Below, one piece after another: positions 25,129 to 34,396 of a stretch of 64,000 nt of DNA. Under the pieces are notes generated by a model. That model ran no database searches and had not been told where the DNA came from. It worked only from the letters and a program-made list of their open reading frames with translations. Source of the DNA: Microvirga antarctica (GTDB lineage Bacteria > Pseudomonadota > Alphaproteobacteria > Rhizobiales > Beijerinckiaceae). The stretch covers positions 62,001-126,000 of the forward strand of contig NZ_JAGEMM010000001.1 in assembly GCF_017921815.1 (NCBI RefSeq), in the 5' to 3' direction. The position numbers and the translations under genes are program-made. Within the stretch, counting starts at the first letter, position 1. Each line of letters starts with the position of its first letter.

Positions 25129-25373
25129 GCCGCGTGGTTGAACTCCACCGCGCCGACATCAGCGGAGAGGAATCGATCTGCGTTTCGATCGTAGTCGCGG
25201 ACCCACTCCGACTCGACATTCGGATTGTAGAGGGAGGAGTCGCAACAGCGAACGGGCTTACCCTCGACGCGGCGGCACTGCACATCCTCGGCGATGCCAT
25301 CCTTGAAGCTGAGTGCCGCATTCGGGAGGCTGACATCCTGATCAGGGCAGGAGAATTTAATGAAGGCAGATGA
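25125..25373 (+). CDS. hypothetical island protein
   Basis: An 82-residue acidic protein from GTG 25125, overlapping the HTH gene by 4 bases and the next gene by 14. It has alternating hydrophobic strands (ICVSIVVADPLRLDIRIVEG) and an acidic helix AALHILGDAILEAECRI. No family is recognised. Confidence 0.5.
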   Translation: MSRVVELHRADISGEESICVSIVVADPLRLDIRIVEGGVATANGLTLDAAALHILGDAILEAECRIREADILIRAGEFNEGR

Positions 25374-25917
25374 AGACCGTACGGAGCCTGAGCTTACGCT
25401 GTTTGACCTCGTTCAGACGCCGATATCGAGGACACCGCGGCGCCGTAAGAATATATCGCTCAGAAACGCGAAGGAAGGTGATGCATCGAAGCGCGCCATA
25501 GAAACCTTGAAAAGCTCCCTTGCACACCTGCCCCCGGACAGCATCGCCTTTGCTTTCGGCCTGGTTGCGTACTTTGAAGACAACGGCCGGCTGTCGAGCA
25601 AACAGCTGGCGTGGGCTCAAAAGCTCCCGACCCTGGTGATGGGTCCGGATGAACGCGCCAATACGTCGGCTAAGAATGTTCACTTCTTAAGTCTCGCTCA
25701 CCACTCCGGCATCGTCGACGACCTCGTTTATCGGTTGAGCAATCTAAGTGGCACAACAACAAGAGCCGCCGTCCGCGCCACCCAGCGACATCGCTTCATA
25801 AAGCTAGGCCTCGAGCGCGGAGCAGGTATCCAGCGGGCAGAAAGGGACGCCGACGATCTCATCCGTGAAGCAACGAACCTGGTCGAGAACAAAACAGGAG
25901 GCAGCGGAGCTGCATGA
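25360..25917 (+). CDS. hypothetical island protein
   Basis: A 185-residue protein. It contains SIAFAFGLVAYFEDNGRLSS followed by KQLAWAQKLPTLV, a segment also seen in mobile-element proteins of unknown role, and a long helical C-terminus. It is coupled by overlap to both neighbours, so it belongs to the left-end operon, where replication or regulatory functions are usual. Confidence 0.5.
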   Translation: MKADEDRTEPELTLFDLVQTPISRTPRRRKNISLRNAKEGDASKRAIETLKSSLAHLPPDSIAFAFGLVAYFEDNGRLSSKQLAWAQKLPTLVMGPDERANTSAKNVHFLSLAHHSGIVDDLVYRLSNLSGTTTRAAVRATQRHRFIKLGLERGAGIQRAERDADDLIREATNLVENKTGGSGAA

Positions 25918-26675
25918 CGCTGTCCTCCGTTCGTCGGGAGGTGTCGCCCAAAGAAAAGGCCCCCACGCTCACGCACGAGAGGGCTCTCAAGTCGAAATTT
26001 ACATTACCGACAGATGGCGCATTACCTGCTGAAAATCAACCCAAAGTCTGGCATCGACGGACTTCCGACGCTCGCTTGTTCGGATCGGTCGTCATGTCCG
26101 AGCGGCAGAGAGCGACTCCTGGAAGCCCTCGAGCCGCGAAGATAGGGCGCGCGATCCTCAGGCAAATAGCTGACCTGGTTCGTCATCGTGGTCATTCTCA
26201 CGAGGTCTCGGACGACCTGCAGATTTACATCGAGGCCGCGCTTCCCCAACTTTCGCTAATCGAGCGGGCTCACGTGAGAGGACCGGCCTTGCACGACTGG
26301 GTTGAGGAGACCCTGCCTGTTTTGTTTCGATCTCGCCGGCCCGGCTGGCTGGCGGACATGAAGCTGGCGTTTGATGATAACCCGTACCAAACCTCGATGG
26401 TCGACCTCGGCAGGATGTTACGGGTGACCGACTCGGAGCGCCAAGGGTTGAAGCTCTGGCAGATGATGCCGGTTGATATGTCGCCTGAAGAGCTCCGAGA
26501 ACAGTGCCTTCAGCGCGATCGGGAGCGAAAGGCGAGAACCCGGGCTGCTGCAGGTGCCATATCGCGTGAATCTTCCAAAGCTCGAGTTAAGCCGTGGGAC
26601 GACGAAGGAATATCTCGCGCAGCGTGGTACCGCCGGCAACGTATCAGCCGCGCAGGGCAGCCGTCCGGAGGCTGA
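25914..26675 (+). CDS. putative replication/DNA-binding protein of the island
   Basis: A 253-residue basic protein overlapping the previous stop by 4 bases. It has MLRVTDSERQGLKLWQM-type helix, a strongly basic region RDRERKARTRAAAG, and the C-terminal block KPWDDEGISRAAWYRRQR. The last resembles the HTH-like end of phage and mobile-element initiator or repressor proteins, where WYRR follows a turn and a helix. A role in element replication is an inference. Confidence 0.45.
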   Translation: MTLSSVRREVSPKEKAPTLTHERALKSKFTLPTDGALPAENQPKVWHRRTSDARLFGSVVMSERQRATPGSPRAAKIGRAILRQIADLVRHRGHSHEVSDDLQIYIEAALPQLSLIERAHVRGPALHDWVEETLPVLFRSRRPGWLADMKLAFDDNPYQTSMVDLGRMLRVTDSERQGLKLWQMMPVDMSPEELREQCLQRDRERKARTRAAAGAISRESSKARVKPWDDEGISRAAWYRRQRISRAGQPSGG

Positions 26676-26763
26676 GCGAGCTCTTGCCTTGGAGGCCGTC
26701 CCGGCTCCGCTACCCCGCCTCCGACGCCCAGATCCGCGCGCACCGTCTCGCAAGGCTCGCACG

Positions 26764-27426
26764 ATGAGCGTGATTGAGACCTTGTCCATCGTCGAGATAA
26801 TCGCGGACCTTAAGGCCCAGAACCGCGAGCATGGCTTGGATGCCAAGACGGTGGCCGATTACCGCGAGGCGATGACCGAGGGCGCGAAGTTTCCACCTGT
26901 CGCTGTGTTTCGATCCGCTGCCGGAACGTTCCTCGCAGACGGCTTCCATCGATACGAAGCCGCCCGCCTCGAAGCGTTCACGTCGATCGAGTGCGATATC
27001 CGGACTGGCACCCTGCGGGACGCCATCCTTTACGCAGTCGGCGCCAACGCCGACCACGGCCTGAAGCGCACCAATGCCGACAAGCGGCGCGCGGTCATGC
27101 TCATGCTTGAAGACGACGAGTGGTCCGGGTGGAGCAACCGGGAGATTGCCAGACGTTGTCGTGTCGACGAAGCACTCGTGCGGCGAATGAGGGATGATAC
27201 TGCGGTTAAGCCGCAGTCTGGCGAGCGTTCATTCGTCCATCCGAAGACCGGGAAGCCTGCAACGATGAACGTTGCTGCGATCGGCAAGCCCGCGCAAAAG
27301 CCCGCGTCCCCGCCTGTCCAGGGGGTGAGCGGAGGAAACGTGATTGAACTGGCGGGTCGGCTCGAGAGCCACCTCGGTCGAGGGCAGGCGACCGCCGCGC
27401 GACCCTCAACGCCGTCACGCACCTAA
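26764..27426 (+). CDS. ParB-like N-terminal domain protein
   Basis: About 220 residues from ATG 26764. The ParB/Srx fold motif appears as FPPVAVFRSAAGTFLADGFH then RYEAARL, followed by a helical region NADKRRAVMLMLEDDEWSGW and an HTH segment SNREIARRCRVDEALVRRMR. Mobile elements use such proteins for partition, as nucleases or as transcription regulators. No parA is present, so classical partition is doubtful. Confidence 0.65.
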   Translation: MSVIETLSIVEIIADLKAQNREHGLDAKTVADYREAMTEGAKFPPVAVFRSAAGTFLADGFHRYEAARLEAFTSIECDIRTGTLRDAILYAVGANADHGLKRTNADKRRAVMLMLEDDEWSGWSNREIARRCRVDEALVRRMRDDTAVKPQSGERSFVHPKTGKPATMNVAAIGKPAQKPASPPVQGVSGGNVIELAGRLESHLGRGQATAARPSTPSRT

Positions 27427-27464
27427 AGCGGATCTTTCGCACCACCACGCCCCAGGATGACGTC

Positions 27465-27950
27465 ATGGAAAGCCTGCCTGTGGTCATCACGACCGACAGT
27501 CTCGTCACCATCGAAGGGGAAACTCGCATCCTCGATACGGATCTGGCGGCGGCGCTCGGAATTCAGAGCCAGCGCACCATTCGAACTGTCATTCAGGATA
27601 ACCGGACGGAACTTGAGAGTTTCGGGAGTTTGATGGCGAGGCCGACAAACTCCGGAACCAAAGGTGGCCGTCCCGAAAATGCATTCCTCCTCAACGAGGA
27701 ACAAGCGGTCCTCATAACGATGCTTTCCCGCACCGAACGCGCCAAACAGGTTCGTGCCGACATCATCCGAGTTTTCGTCGCCTACCGACGCGGCAGCTTT
27801 CGCCATCGACCGCGGTCGTTGACCCTCGCACGGATGATCAGATGGCCGTTCTCGAGGATGGAAAACGGCCCCGAAACGAGTGAGACAGATTCGTCCGCTG
27901 ATATACGTAGTACTACGGGCGGACGAATTCGTCTCACCCTGTGTTTTTAA
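27465..27950 (+). CDS. Rha-like phage regulatory protein
   Basis: A 161-residue protein. Residues 18-115 match the phage Rha/antirepressor type: LDTDLAAALGIQSQRTIRT near the start and ENAFLLNEEQAVLITMLSRT with a VFVAYRRG end. Related proteins relieve repression or act in phage gene control. The last ~25 codons coincide with a strong hairpin terminator, so the C-terminal tail is probably not a functional domain. Confidence 0.6.
   Translation: MESLPVVITTDSLVTIEGETRILDTDLAAALGIQSQRTIRTVIQDNRTELESFGSLMARPTNSGTKGGRPENAFLLNEEQAVLITMLSRTERAKQVRADIIRVFVAYRRGSFRHRPRSLTLARMIRWPFSRMENGPETSETDSSADIRSTTGGRIRLTLCF
27880..27947 (+). terminator. long hairpin terminator ending the left-arm operon
   Basis: Arms 27880-27898 and 27919-27937 pair at 17 of 19 positions (GTGAGAC...TCGTCCGC against its complement) around a 20-base loop, with five T starting at 27943. 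It lies inside the 3' end of the Rha-like gene. Confidence 0.7.
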
Positions 27951-29041
27951 TAACGAACATAGTACCTTAGCTATATAAATATACACACCGAGCTCTGAAA
28001 CAGGGTCGCATCTCTTCCAATGAACGGGCCGGCCAAGCCGGACCTCCCACTTGAATTTTAGTGGCCGGGTGTCGAAGCGGGTGACAGTCAGTCGATAGAC
28101 GAATGGCTGGACGGCTCGCGCCGCCTTCGTGGTTAGGCCGTGATCAGTCCAGACTGCCATCACAGTCAACGGTTGAGCCATCACCAACAGGCGCGCGTAG
28201 ACCTGCCTCCATCCCGAGTTGGACGACTAGCGCAAAGATGGCCGCAATTGGCAAAATTGGCGCGACTTTAAGGGCCGGCCTCCCTCGATACGCACTGCGG
28301 CCGTGACCTTTCGAAAACAGTAGGTCTCCGCGTCATGATGGCCGCGCCTCAAGCGCGGGCCCAATCATCGATGTCATTTCTGACGTGCATTGAACGTCTG
28401 CGTGGATCGTCTGGTCAGAGTCGTGTGTGTCATCTCCACGGTTAGGACGACTGCGCACGGGATCGAACAGGTTAGGTCGGCTCAGGTCCGCTGTGTCGTC
28501 ATGACGGGTGAGGCATGGGTGAGCCTCAGAGCTTGCGTTGTGAGACCCGGCGTTGATGGGACGTGGCACGCACATCTCTCACAACGTGGGACGAAAGGTC
28601 GATCTGTGATCGAGGGCGATATCAGAGGCCAGAGCTGGCAATGAAGCGCGGTTGGTAGTCTGGATCCCGCGAAGGACGAGAACGCCGTGTGCGGCCTCCG
28701 TAGACGATTTTACGGTCAAAAAGATCTAGGGACCGTATCCGCGAGGAGGGCGGGCGAGGCGCCCCGCAGCCCGCCCCACATCACAATTTTTTCCCGCTCA
28801 AGGGGGGAACGCCGTCCCAGAGACGGCGAACCCGGCCAAAACTGATCGCTCCGGTCGATCGAGTTCAGTACCGCGACGAGTTATCCACAAGTCAGATCGT
28901 ATCCTCCACGATCACCGGCAATCATCGGCGTGCACCGACAGGCAATCAGCCGCCACTCGTTGCAAATCAGAAGAAAAATAGTGGTTCAACTCTTCGCCGT
29001 CGCCGTGTTGAACTAGCTCGCGATCAATCGCTGAGGCTCGT
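27951..29041. other. 1.1-kb non-coding stretch inside the island, with DnaA box
   Basis: No frame here looks coding. It holds an 8-bp GC hairpin (28748-28755/28769-28776) followed by a T6 run at 28787-28792, another hairpin (28810-28816/28822-28828), and a perfect DnaA box TTATCCACA at 28881-28889. These features would suit a replication origin or a non-coding RNA locus; neither is proven. Confidence 0.45.
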
Positions 29042-29236
29042 ATGACACTTCTTCTGAAACTTCCCGTCGCCGCTCGAGAATTGGCAGTCGGCATGACGAC
29101 GCTGAACTCGCTCGTTCGCGAAGGACGGCTTCCGATCCGGAAGATCGGGCGCTCAACACGCGTACACCGGACCGATCTCGAAAATTTTGCAGAACGTCTT
29201 CCCGTGGGGAACGTCCTCCGGGAGAGCACCAAGTGA
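29042..29236 (+). CDS. second excisionase-like HTH protein
   Basis: A 64-residue HTH_17-type protein: LPVAARELAVGMTTLNSLVR, then EGRLPIRKIGRSTRVHRTDL. It resembles the protein at 24913 in layout, but the sequences differ. It opens the tape-measure gene block and overlaps the next start (GTGA), so it may regulate that block. Confidence 0.7.
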   Translation: MTLLLKLPVAARELAVGMTTLNSLVREGRLPIRKIGRSTRVHRTDLENFAERLPVGNVLRESTK

Positions 29237-29712
29237 CGATCCGGACAACTGCAGACGACGAAATTCGCGGCCAGCGAATCTTTCGGATCGGCGGCACGAA
29301 CACTTTCATCAGGGTACCCACTTCAAGCTGGCAGAAGCAGGCTCCGGAGATTGAACGCGCGCCATCAGCTGCCGTATCGTCGGCCGCCCCAATCACCAAT
29401 TCCCCGCCACTGGCGTCTGCGCCGACGCAACCACCCGCGACGATGTCGCCGCCCGCGGCTAAGGCTAAGGCTCAGGCTCCGGCGCCACCGCCCAAGCCAT
29501 CAGCCGGAAACTGGAGTTATGCGCTCGCAATCGCGAACGGGAAACTCGCCAGCGGCTCCTCGCTTGCGGGACCACCGCCCAGCTCCTCGGTCCAAGCGAC
29601 CACCGCTCCGATGCAACCGGCACCGCCCCCTAGACCCGCTGGAAACTGGAGCGGCGCGATCGTAGCCGCGAACGCATCCATGTTTGGCGATGCGCCGAAA
29701 AACCAAAGGTAA
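29233..29712 (+). CDS. proline/alanine-rich protein with repeated GNWS motif
   Basis: A 159-residue protein from GTG 29233. The N-terminus (about 1-45) is folded-looking, the rest is a low-complexity Pro/Ala linker. Two copies of the motif AGNWSxAIxxAN occur, at about residues 90 and 135, each after a proline run. Repeated short motifs on a flexible linker suggest docking to a repeated partner such as a virion protein. No homologue is recognised. Confidence 0.5.
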   Translation: MTIRTTADDEIRGQRIFRIGGTNTFIRVPTSSWQKQAPEIERAPSAAVSSAAPITNSPPLASAPTQPPATMSPPAAKAKAQAPAPPPKPSAGNWSYALAIANGKLASGSSLAGPPPSSSVQATTAPMQPAPPPRPAGNWSGAIVAANASMFGDAPKNQR

Positions 29713-29716
29713 GACG

Positions 29717-30742
29717 ATGAACTTTGAAAAAATGCGATCGGTGCTGGCCAAGCCGGACCTGAGCTCCCCCGTTCTCACGGCCGTCCTTGCGGAAGCGAAG
29801 TCGCACCTTTCGGCCGAGGTCAGCGCCCTCGAGGCGCTCGAGGCAGGGCGCGGTGATATGATCCTCGCTCCCGATTCAGAACGTCTGAAGTACAAAGCCG
29901 ACTTGGCCGCAGCTCGTGACAGTGTCGACGATGCAGCGGCCCTCGTCGGTGCAATCGAGGGGCGCCTGGCGGCCGCCCACGAGACTGAGGCGGAGAATGG
30001 ACGCCGCGAGCTTCGCGCCAAGGCGGACAGTCTCACAGAGGCCGCGCGCAAGGCGCTCCGGCGCTACGTCAAGGCTGCCCGGGAGATTGCCGAGATCGTG
30101 GAATGTGTCGCCCGTGCTGACGAAGCCGTCCAGGCTTCAAATTCCGATCTGCCGGCGGGCGAAAGCCCGCTTCTGTCCCCCGAGTTCGAGCAGCGGGGCC
30201 GACTCGGCTCCGACGAGCGCATCGTTTCCGACGAAATCGTAACGGTCTGGGCTTATAGCGGCAGCGGCGAGCCGGTGCCGACAGATCTTGTCGCCCGGGT
30301 GCAGAGTAGCGGTCGCGGCATGGGCTGGATCCCGGCGCCGGAGGTTACGATGGGCTCGCCGTCGATCGAGGTCGTTCTACGGCGTTTTCGGCGGATCGAG
30401 CGAATCCCGGCCGTCTCTGCGGTGCATCTGGAAAGCCTTGCCCGCTCGGTGAACTTGCCAGGACTCACACATCTCGACCCGGTTATCTTTGAGCCGGCGC
30501 GGTGGGCCGATGGAAAGTCGGTTCTTGCCCACCTCGAGAAGCATCGGAGCGCGTCTGTTCGGCGGGAGCAGGAGGCGGAAGCGGTTGTCCAGTTCATCCC
30601 GGTTTCCGACCGTGTCGATGACGCGCCGAGCCCGCGCTACGACCCAAGCATCGGCCGCACCGTCGCCCCTAAGCGCGATGAGCGAAACACCACGCCGTGG
30701 CGCGAGATCGACGTCCACGTGGGCATTGTGGGGGCAAACTGA
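29717..30742 (+). CDS. hypothetical coiled-coil protein before the tape measure
   Basis: A 341-residue protein from ATG 29717. Residues ~20-150 are predominantly helical and probably coiled coil (AHETEAENGRRELRAKADSL). The rest is mixed alpha/beta. Its stop overlaps the tape-measure start (TGATG), indicating tight coupling and perhaps a chaperone or assembly role for that protein. No family is recognised. Confidence 0.55.
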   Translation: MNFEKMRSVLAKPDLSSPVLTAVLAEAKSHLSAEVSALEALEAGRGDMILAPDSERLKYKADLAAARDSVDDAAALVGAIEGRLAAAHETEAENGRRELRAKADSLTEAARKALRRYVKAAREIAEIVECVARADEAVQASNSDLPAGESPLLSPEFEQRGRLGSDERIVSDEIVTVWAYSGSGEPVPTDLVARVQSSGRGMGWIPAPEVTMGSPSIEVVLRRFRRIERIPAVSAVHLESLARSVNLPGLTHLDPVIFEPARWADGKSVLAHLEKHRSASVRREQEAEAVVQFIPVSDRVDDAPSPRYDPSIGRTVAPKRDERNTTPWREIDVHVGIVGAN

Positions 30743-33198
30743 TGGCACGCCAAATCCTCGCACAACTGATCCTAAACCTCCGTGACAACCTATCGGGTGG
30801 CGCTAAAAAAGCGGCTGGAGCGCTCGACGGCGTCGGCGCGGCAGCCGACCGATTGGGAAAGAAGCGTCCGGGGCTGGATGGTCTCGCGTCGAATCTGGAC
30901 AAGGCTCGGATCAGCGCTGCGGCGATGGGGAAGGAGCTGCAACACGCTCAGTGGGGTACCGCATTTACACGCCAGTTGGAGAAGATTCGGATCGCACCGA
31001 GCGAGTTCGAGCGGTTGCGATCGAGCTGGAATAAGCTTCAGACCGATCTGGCCGGAGGCAGCCGTCGCGCGAATGTCGTTCTGGGCGCGCAGGAAACCTG
31101 GCGGAAAGAAACGCTCGGTGCCCTCGTCGCCGTCCGCGCCGAAACCGAGCGGCTTCACAACGCCCGCACCCGCCTCATTGCGGGCACGCGCGGCTTCGTC
31201 AGGCAAGGCCTTCTTCTGGGCGGGATCGGCGGTGGCGGATACTTAGCCGCTCGCGGCGTCCGTGGAACCGCAATCGCCACGGCCACTGAACAACGCGAAG
31301 GTGCCCGCGATTACCTTGGCGGGCTCTCCCCCTCAGACACCGCACGCATTGCGGCAACATCCCTTTCGGCATCCAATAAGTACCAGTCAGTCGACGTGCC
31401 TACGCTTCACTCCCTCATCCGGGAGTCAGCACTGTCGATGGGCTCTGTGGATCGTGCGATCCAGGTGTCAGAGTCGATTGCGCAGTCGATGACGGTGTTG
31501 CAGTCGTTGAAGGGCAAGGACGCTGCCCTCGGACAGCTGACTGGCTTTCTCAGGGCGCTCGATACACTCGGCAAAAATCAGGATCCGGCGCAAATCCGGA
31601 GCCTGCTCGATGGCGCCACGCGCGCGGCCGGTGTTCAGGGTGCAGAGTATAATCCCGCGGACGTGTGGACGACTGCAAAGACCGCCAAATCCGCAGGGTT
31701 CTCTCTCTCAGACGAATTTATCAATTCGGTCCTTCCAGCCTTGATAGCGGACATGGGCGCGGCACGTCCTGGCACCGCGCTCGGCTCGGCAACTGCCCAA
31801 CTCATCGGAGGGCGCGCCACGCCGGCGGCGAAGCTGTACCAGACGGATCTCGGACTCCGCGACAAGAACGACCGTTTCACGTCACGCGATCTTTTCGCCT
31901 CGAATCCTTATACCTGGGCGAACGAAGTCCTTGCCCCGGCGCTCGCCAAGTCTGGCGTAGATACCGCAAACGAGGCCGCCGTTGTCGAGGCAGTAAACAA
32001 GGCCTTTTCCAACCAGACCGTGGCGGATTTGATGGGCCGCATGATCACACAGCGGGATCAAATCGACAAAACACGGGCTGCGTTATCGCGGGCACCGGGG
32101 CTCCCAGCCGCCGAGGGTTTGAGCGGGAAGGACCCGTTTGTCGCGTTCGAGTCGTCCGCCGCACAGCTCCGAAATGCCGCCGCGGCACTGGCTGATCCTA
32201 TCCTTCCTGCGGCCACGGCCGCGATGAACGGATTCGCCAGTGTTCTCTCCCGTCTGAGCAGCAGCCTTCGCGAGAATCCTCTTGGAACATACGGCACGGC
32301 TGCCGCCGGTGCCGGTGCGATCGGGCTCGGCGGGTTCGCCACGTGGAAGGCCATCAAGGCGATCACAGGGGCCGCCGCTCTGGAGGGCGCCGCCGTGAGC
32401 CTAGTCGGCTCTGCCCAGGCGTTGACCGCGGCGGCAACGCGTCTCGGGCTCGGAACTGCGGCCGGATCGGTAGGGGCGGCAACAGCCGCCGCGGCAGCGG
32501 GCGGAGCTTCCTCCACAGCAGGCGCGGCCTCCTTGGCTCCCGCCATGGCCGTCCTCGCTGCCGGCGGATACGCGGTGTACAAGGTCTCCAGCGGCGACTG
32601 GCCCCTCCGGACCGAAGAGTCTCGGGCCGCTGGTCGCTCGCTGGAGCAGCAAAACAATCCGATGGGCTCATCCGCCTCCCAGGATGCGGCCCTGAAGGCG
32701 ATGCTGGCCGGCCAGCGCGCCGGCGCCGAGAAAGCCAACGGCATCCGCCAAGGCATTGAAGCCAACGCAGGGCAGGTCGACGCGGCGTCGCAGTCCATCA
32801 TGGATCGGATCCGTTCGTACTTCAGCAGCGGCGTAAGCGTCCCGGTGCGTCCGCAACTCGGCGGCAGCGCGATCTCCGGCACTCCGGCGGTCTCCAATCC
32901 GGCCGGCCGCGCAAACGGCGGGTCGGTCTATCCCGGCGGCCTCTATCAGATCAATGAGTTCGGGAACGAGTTCTTCCAGCCAGCCGAGCGCGGCTCGATT
33001 ATCCCACGTCGTAAGATGGGGGCGGGCGGGGGCGGCGGCGCAAGTAGCCCGGTCTCGCTTTCGATCCATCCGACATTCAACATCTCCGGTAGCGCAGATC
33101 CGAGTTCGATCGCAGACACGGTTATGCAGCGGATCGAATCCGAAACCCGGCAGGCTCTCCGGAGCATGTTCTCCGACTACGGCTTGGAGATTGCCTAA
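30742..33198 (+). CDS. phage tail tape measure protein
   Basis: An 818-residue protein. The N-terminus (about 1-150) is helical and amphipathic with LGKKRPGLDGLASNLDKA. A glycine-rich hydrophobic segment lies near 155-170, and two more hydrophobic stretches lie near 525-570 and 600-620. The C-terminus has the family ending GLYQINEFGNEFFQPAERGS followed by IIPRR, then a Gly-rich linker and HPTFNISG. Tape measures set tail length and help DNA ejection. No capsid, portal, terminase or tail-tube gene is recognisable nearby, which is unusual. Confidence 0.8.
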   Translation: MARQILAQLILNLRDNLSGGAKKAAGALDGVGAAADRLGKKRPGLDGLASNLDKARISAAAMGKELQHAQWGTAFTRQLEKIRIAPSEFERLRSSWNKLQTDLAGGSRRANVVLGAQETWRKETLGALVAVRAETERLHNARTRLIAGTRGFVRQGLLLGGIGGGGYLAARGVRGTAIATATEQREGARDYLGGLSPSDTARIAATSLSASNKYQSVDVPTLHSLIRESALSMGSVDRAIQVSESIAQSMTVLQSLKGKDAALGQLTGFLRALDTLGKNQDPAQIRSLLDGATRAAGVQGAEYNPADVWTTAKTAKSAGFSLSDEFINSVLPALIADMGAARPGTALGSATAQLIGGRATPAAKLYQTDLGLRDKNDRFTSRDLFASNPYTWANEVLAPALAKSGVDTANEAAVVEAVNKAFSNQTVADLMGRMITQRDQIDKTRAALSRAPGLPAAEGLSGKDPFVAFESSAAQLRNAAAALADPILPAATAAMNGFASVLSRLSSSLRENPLGTYGTAAAGAGAIGLGGFATWKAIKAITGAAALEGAAVSLVGSAQALTAAATRLGLGTAAGSVGAATAAAAAGGASSTAGAASLAPAMAVLAAGGYAVYKVSSGDWPLRTEESRAAGRSLEQQNNPMGSSASQDAALKAMLAGQRAGAEKANGIRQGIEANAGQVDAASQSIMDRIRSYFSSGVSVPVRPQLGGSAISGTPAVSNPAGRANGGSVYPGGLYQINEFGNEFFQPAERGSIIPRRKMGAGGGGGASSPVSLSIHPTFNISGSADPSSIADTVMQRIESETRQALRSMFSDYGLEIA

Positions 33199-33325
33199 AA
33201 CCAATTGAGCGCGGGTTTCTTCCTTTGCCGCGCTCAAGGCCGCCCGGACCATCTCTGCGTCATGGGTCCGGGCGGCACCTTTCAATTAGCGCGGTCATCG
33301 CACGGTACGAGAAGAGCTCATCATC

Positions 33326-34057
33326 ATGACCGGCCTACGTCACGCCAAGCTCTGCGCGTTCGTCTTCGACACGCTGCGCCAAAACGGCGAGATTAGGCGC
33401 CATGAGCTGTTTATGATGGCGGTCCAACGTATCGAGTTGGACTACGGCCCGCACGGACGCGAGATGCTGCGCGCCGTGCTCGATGAGCTTGCTGAAGAGG
33501 GCTCGATCGCGTTCACGCGCCTTACCGTTCGGCCTCTCCTCGACGAACGTCCGATAAAGCCACCGGTTAAGACGCGGCGCATCTTCCGTAGCCGCCCGAT
33601 GATGTGGCACCTCAAAAAGCACGGCCGATTAAAACGTCGGGAGTTCCTGGCCTGGTGCCGCACGAACTACCTTGTCGAGGCATCGTGGTACGGCGGCCAC
33701 CTTTTCCGGATCTCGCTCGTCAGGCTGCAGGTTCAGGGCGTGCTGGGCTTCGACAAGGACGAGGTCTGGTACGTGGACGAAAAGCGCAGGCGAACGCCGC
33801 GCGGATTCATGCGTGAGAAGCTGGAGCGAGAGGGCAAACTCGAGGAAGCGATCGCCAAGGTGCGACCGAAAACCGTTCGCCCGCGGATCCTCCGACTCCA
33901 GGAAGAGCGATCGCGTGAGCGGGAAGAGCGCCGCGCACGGCGCGCGGCGGATGTCACGAAAACCGCGAACGACGTCACTCCTCCGTTAGATCACGCTGGA
34001 TCGCCGTCGACAGACGTCACGATTCGGCAGAAAGCCGTCTCGTCGCTGGCAGAATGA
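33326..34057 (+). CDS. hypothetical island protein
   Basis: A 243-residue, very basic protein. The N-terminal part includes CAFVFDTLRQNGEIRRHELF and a second similar helix-turn-helix-like piece MMWHLKKHGRLKRREFLAWC, suggesting two winged-helix-like modules. The C-terminus is a charged helix rich in R/E. It follows the tape-measure gene by 127 bases. Function is unknown. Confidence 0.5.
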   Translation: MTGLRHAKLCAFVFDTLRQNGEIRRHELFMMAVQRIELDYGPHGREMLRAVLDELAEEGSIAFTRLTVRPLLDERPIKPPVKTRRIFRSRPMMWHLKKHGRLKRREFLAWCRTNYLVEASWYGGHLFRISLVRLQVQGVLGFDKDEVWYVDEKRRRTPRGFMREKLEREGKLEEAIAKVRPKTVRPRILRLQEERSREREERRARRAADVTKTANDVTPPLDHAGSPSTDVTIRQKAVSSLAE

Positions 34058-34101
34058 GTTGAGAGACGGCCGGCGACGTTGTCCCGGAACCGCGTGTCGG
34101 A

Positions 34102-34248
34102 TCAGCGACCGCGACGCGTAACCGTCGAGATGTCCCCCCGACTGATCCCGATATCGGAAAGCATGTGGTCACTGAGTTTGGAAAGCTGGCGCTCGGCCTG
34201 TCGGTTATCGAACCACCGGCGTATCGTAGCGAGAACATGCACAATCAT
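34102..34248 (-). CDS. DUF1127 small protein
   Basis: A 48-residue protein with the DUF1127 pattern: an amphipathic start VLATIRRWFDNRQAERQLSK, then LSDHMLSDIGISRGDI. AAGGAG precedes ATG 34248, and the longer upstream frame is not supported. In Rhizobiales these small basic proteins affect RNA turnover and phosphate/carbon metabolism. One inside a mobile element is less common. Confidence 0.8.
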   Translation of the reverse strand: MIVHVLATIRRWFDNRQAERQLSKLSDHMLSDIGISRGDISTVTRRGR

Positions 34249-34396
34249 CGTCTGCTCCTTCGTTGGCCCCGACGCAGTAGGCGCGCACGGTGACGAAGGT
34301 GTGAACCTTTCGGGCAAAACGGCGGCTGTGCCCGCTCGCCTCTGCACTTGGTTAAGGATGTCTTACGCAGGACTTTGGGCGACCACGCTCCGGGCG

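Noticed and set aside
28390..28644. 84-residue open frame in the island's non-coding stretch
   Set aside because: It lacks a ribosome-binding site and any domain; the composition is cysteine/valine-rich in a way typical of random GC-rich frames, and an opposite-strand frame overlaps it fully.
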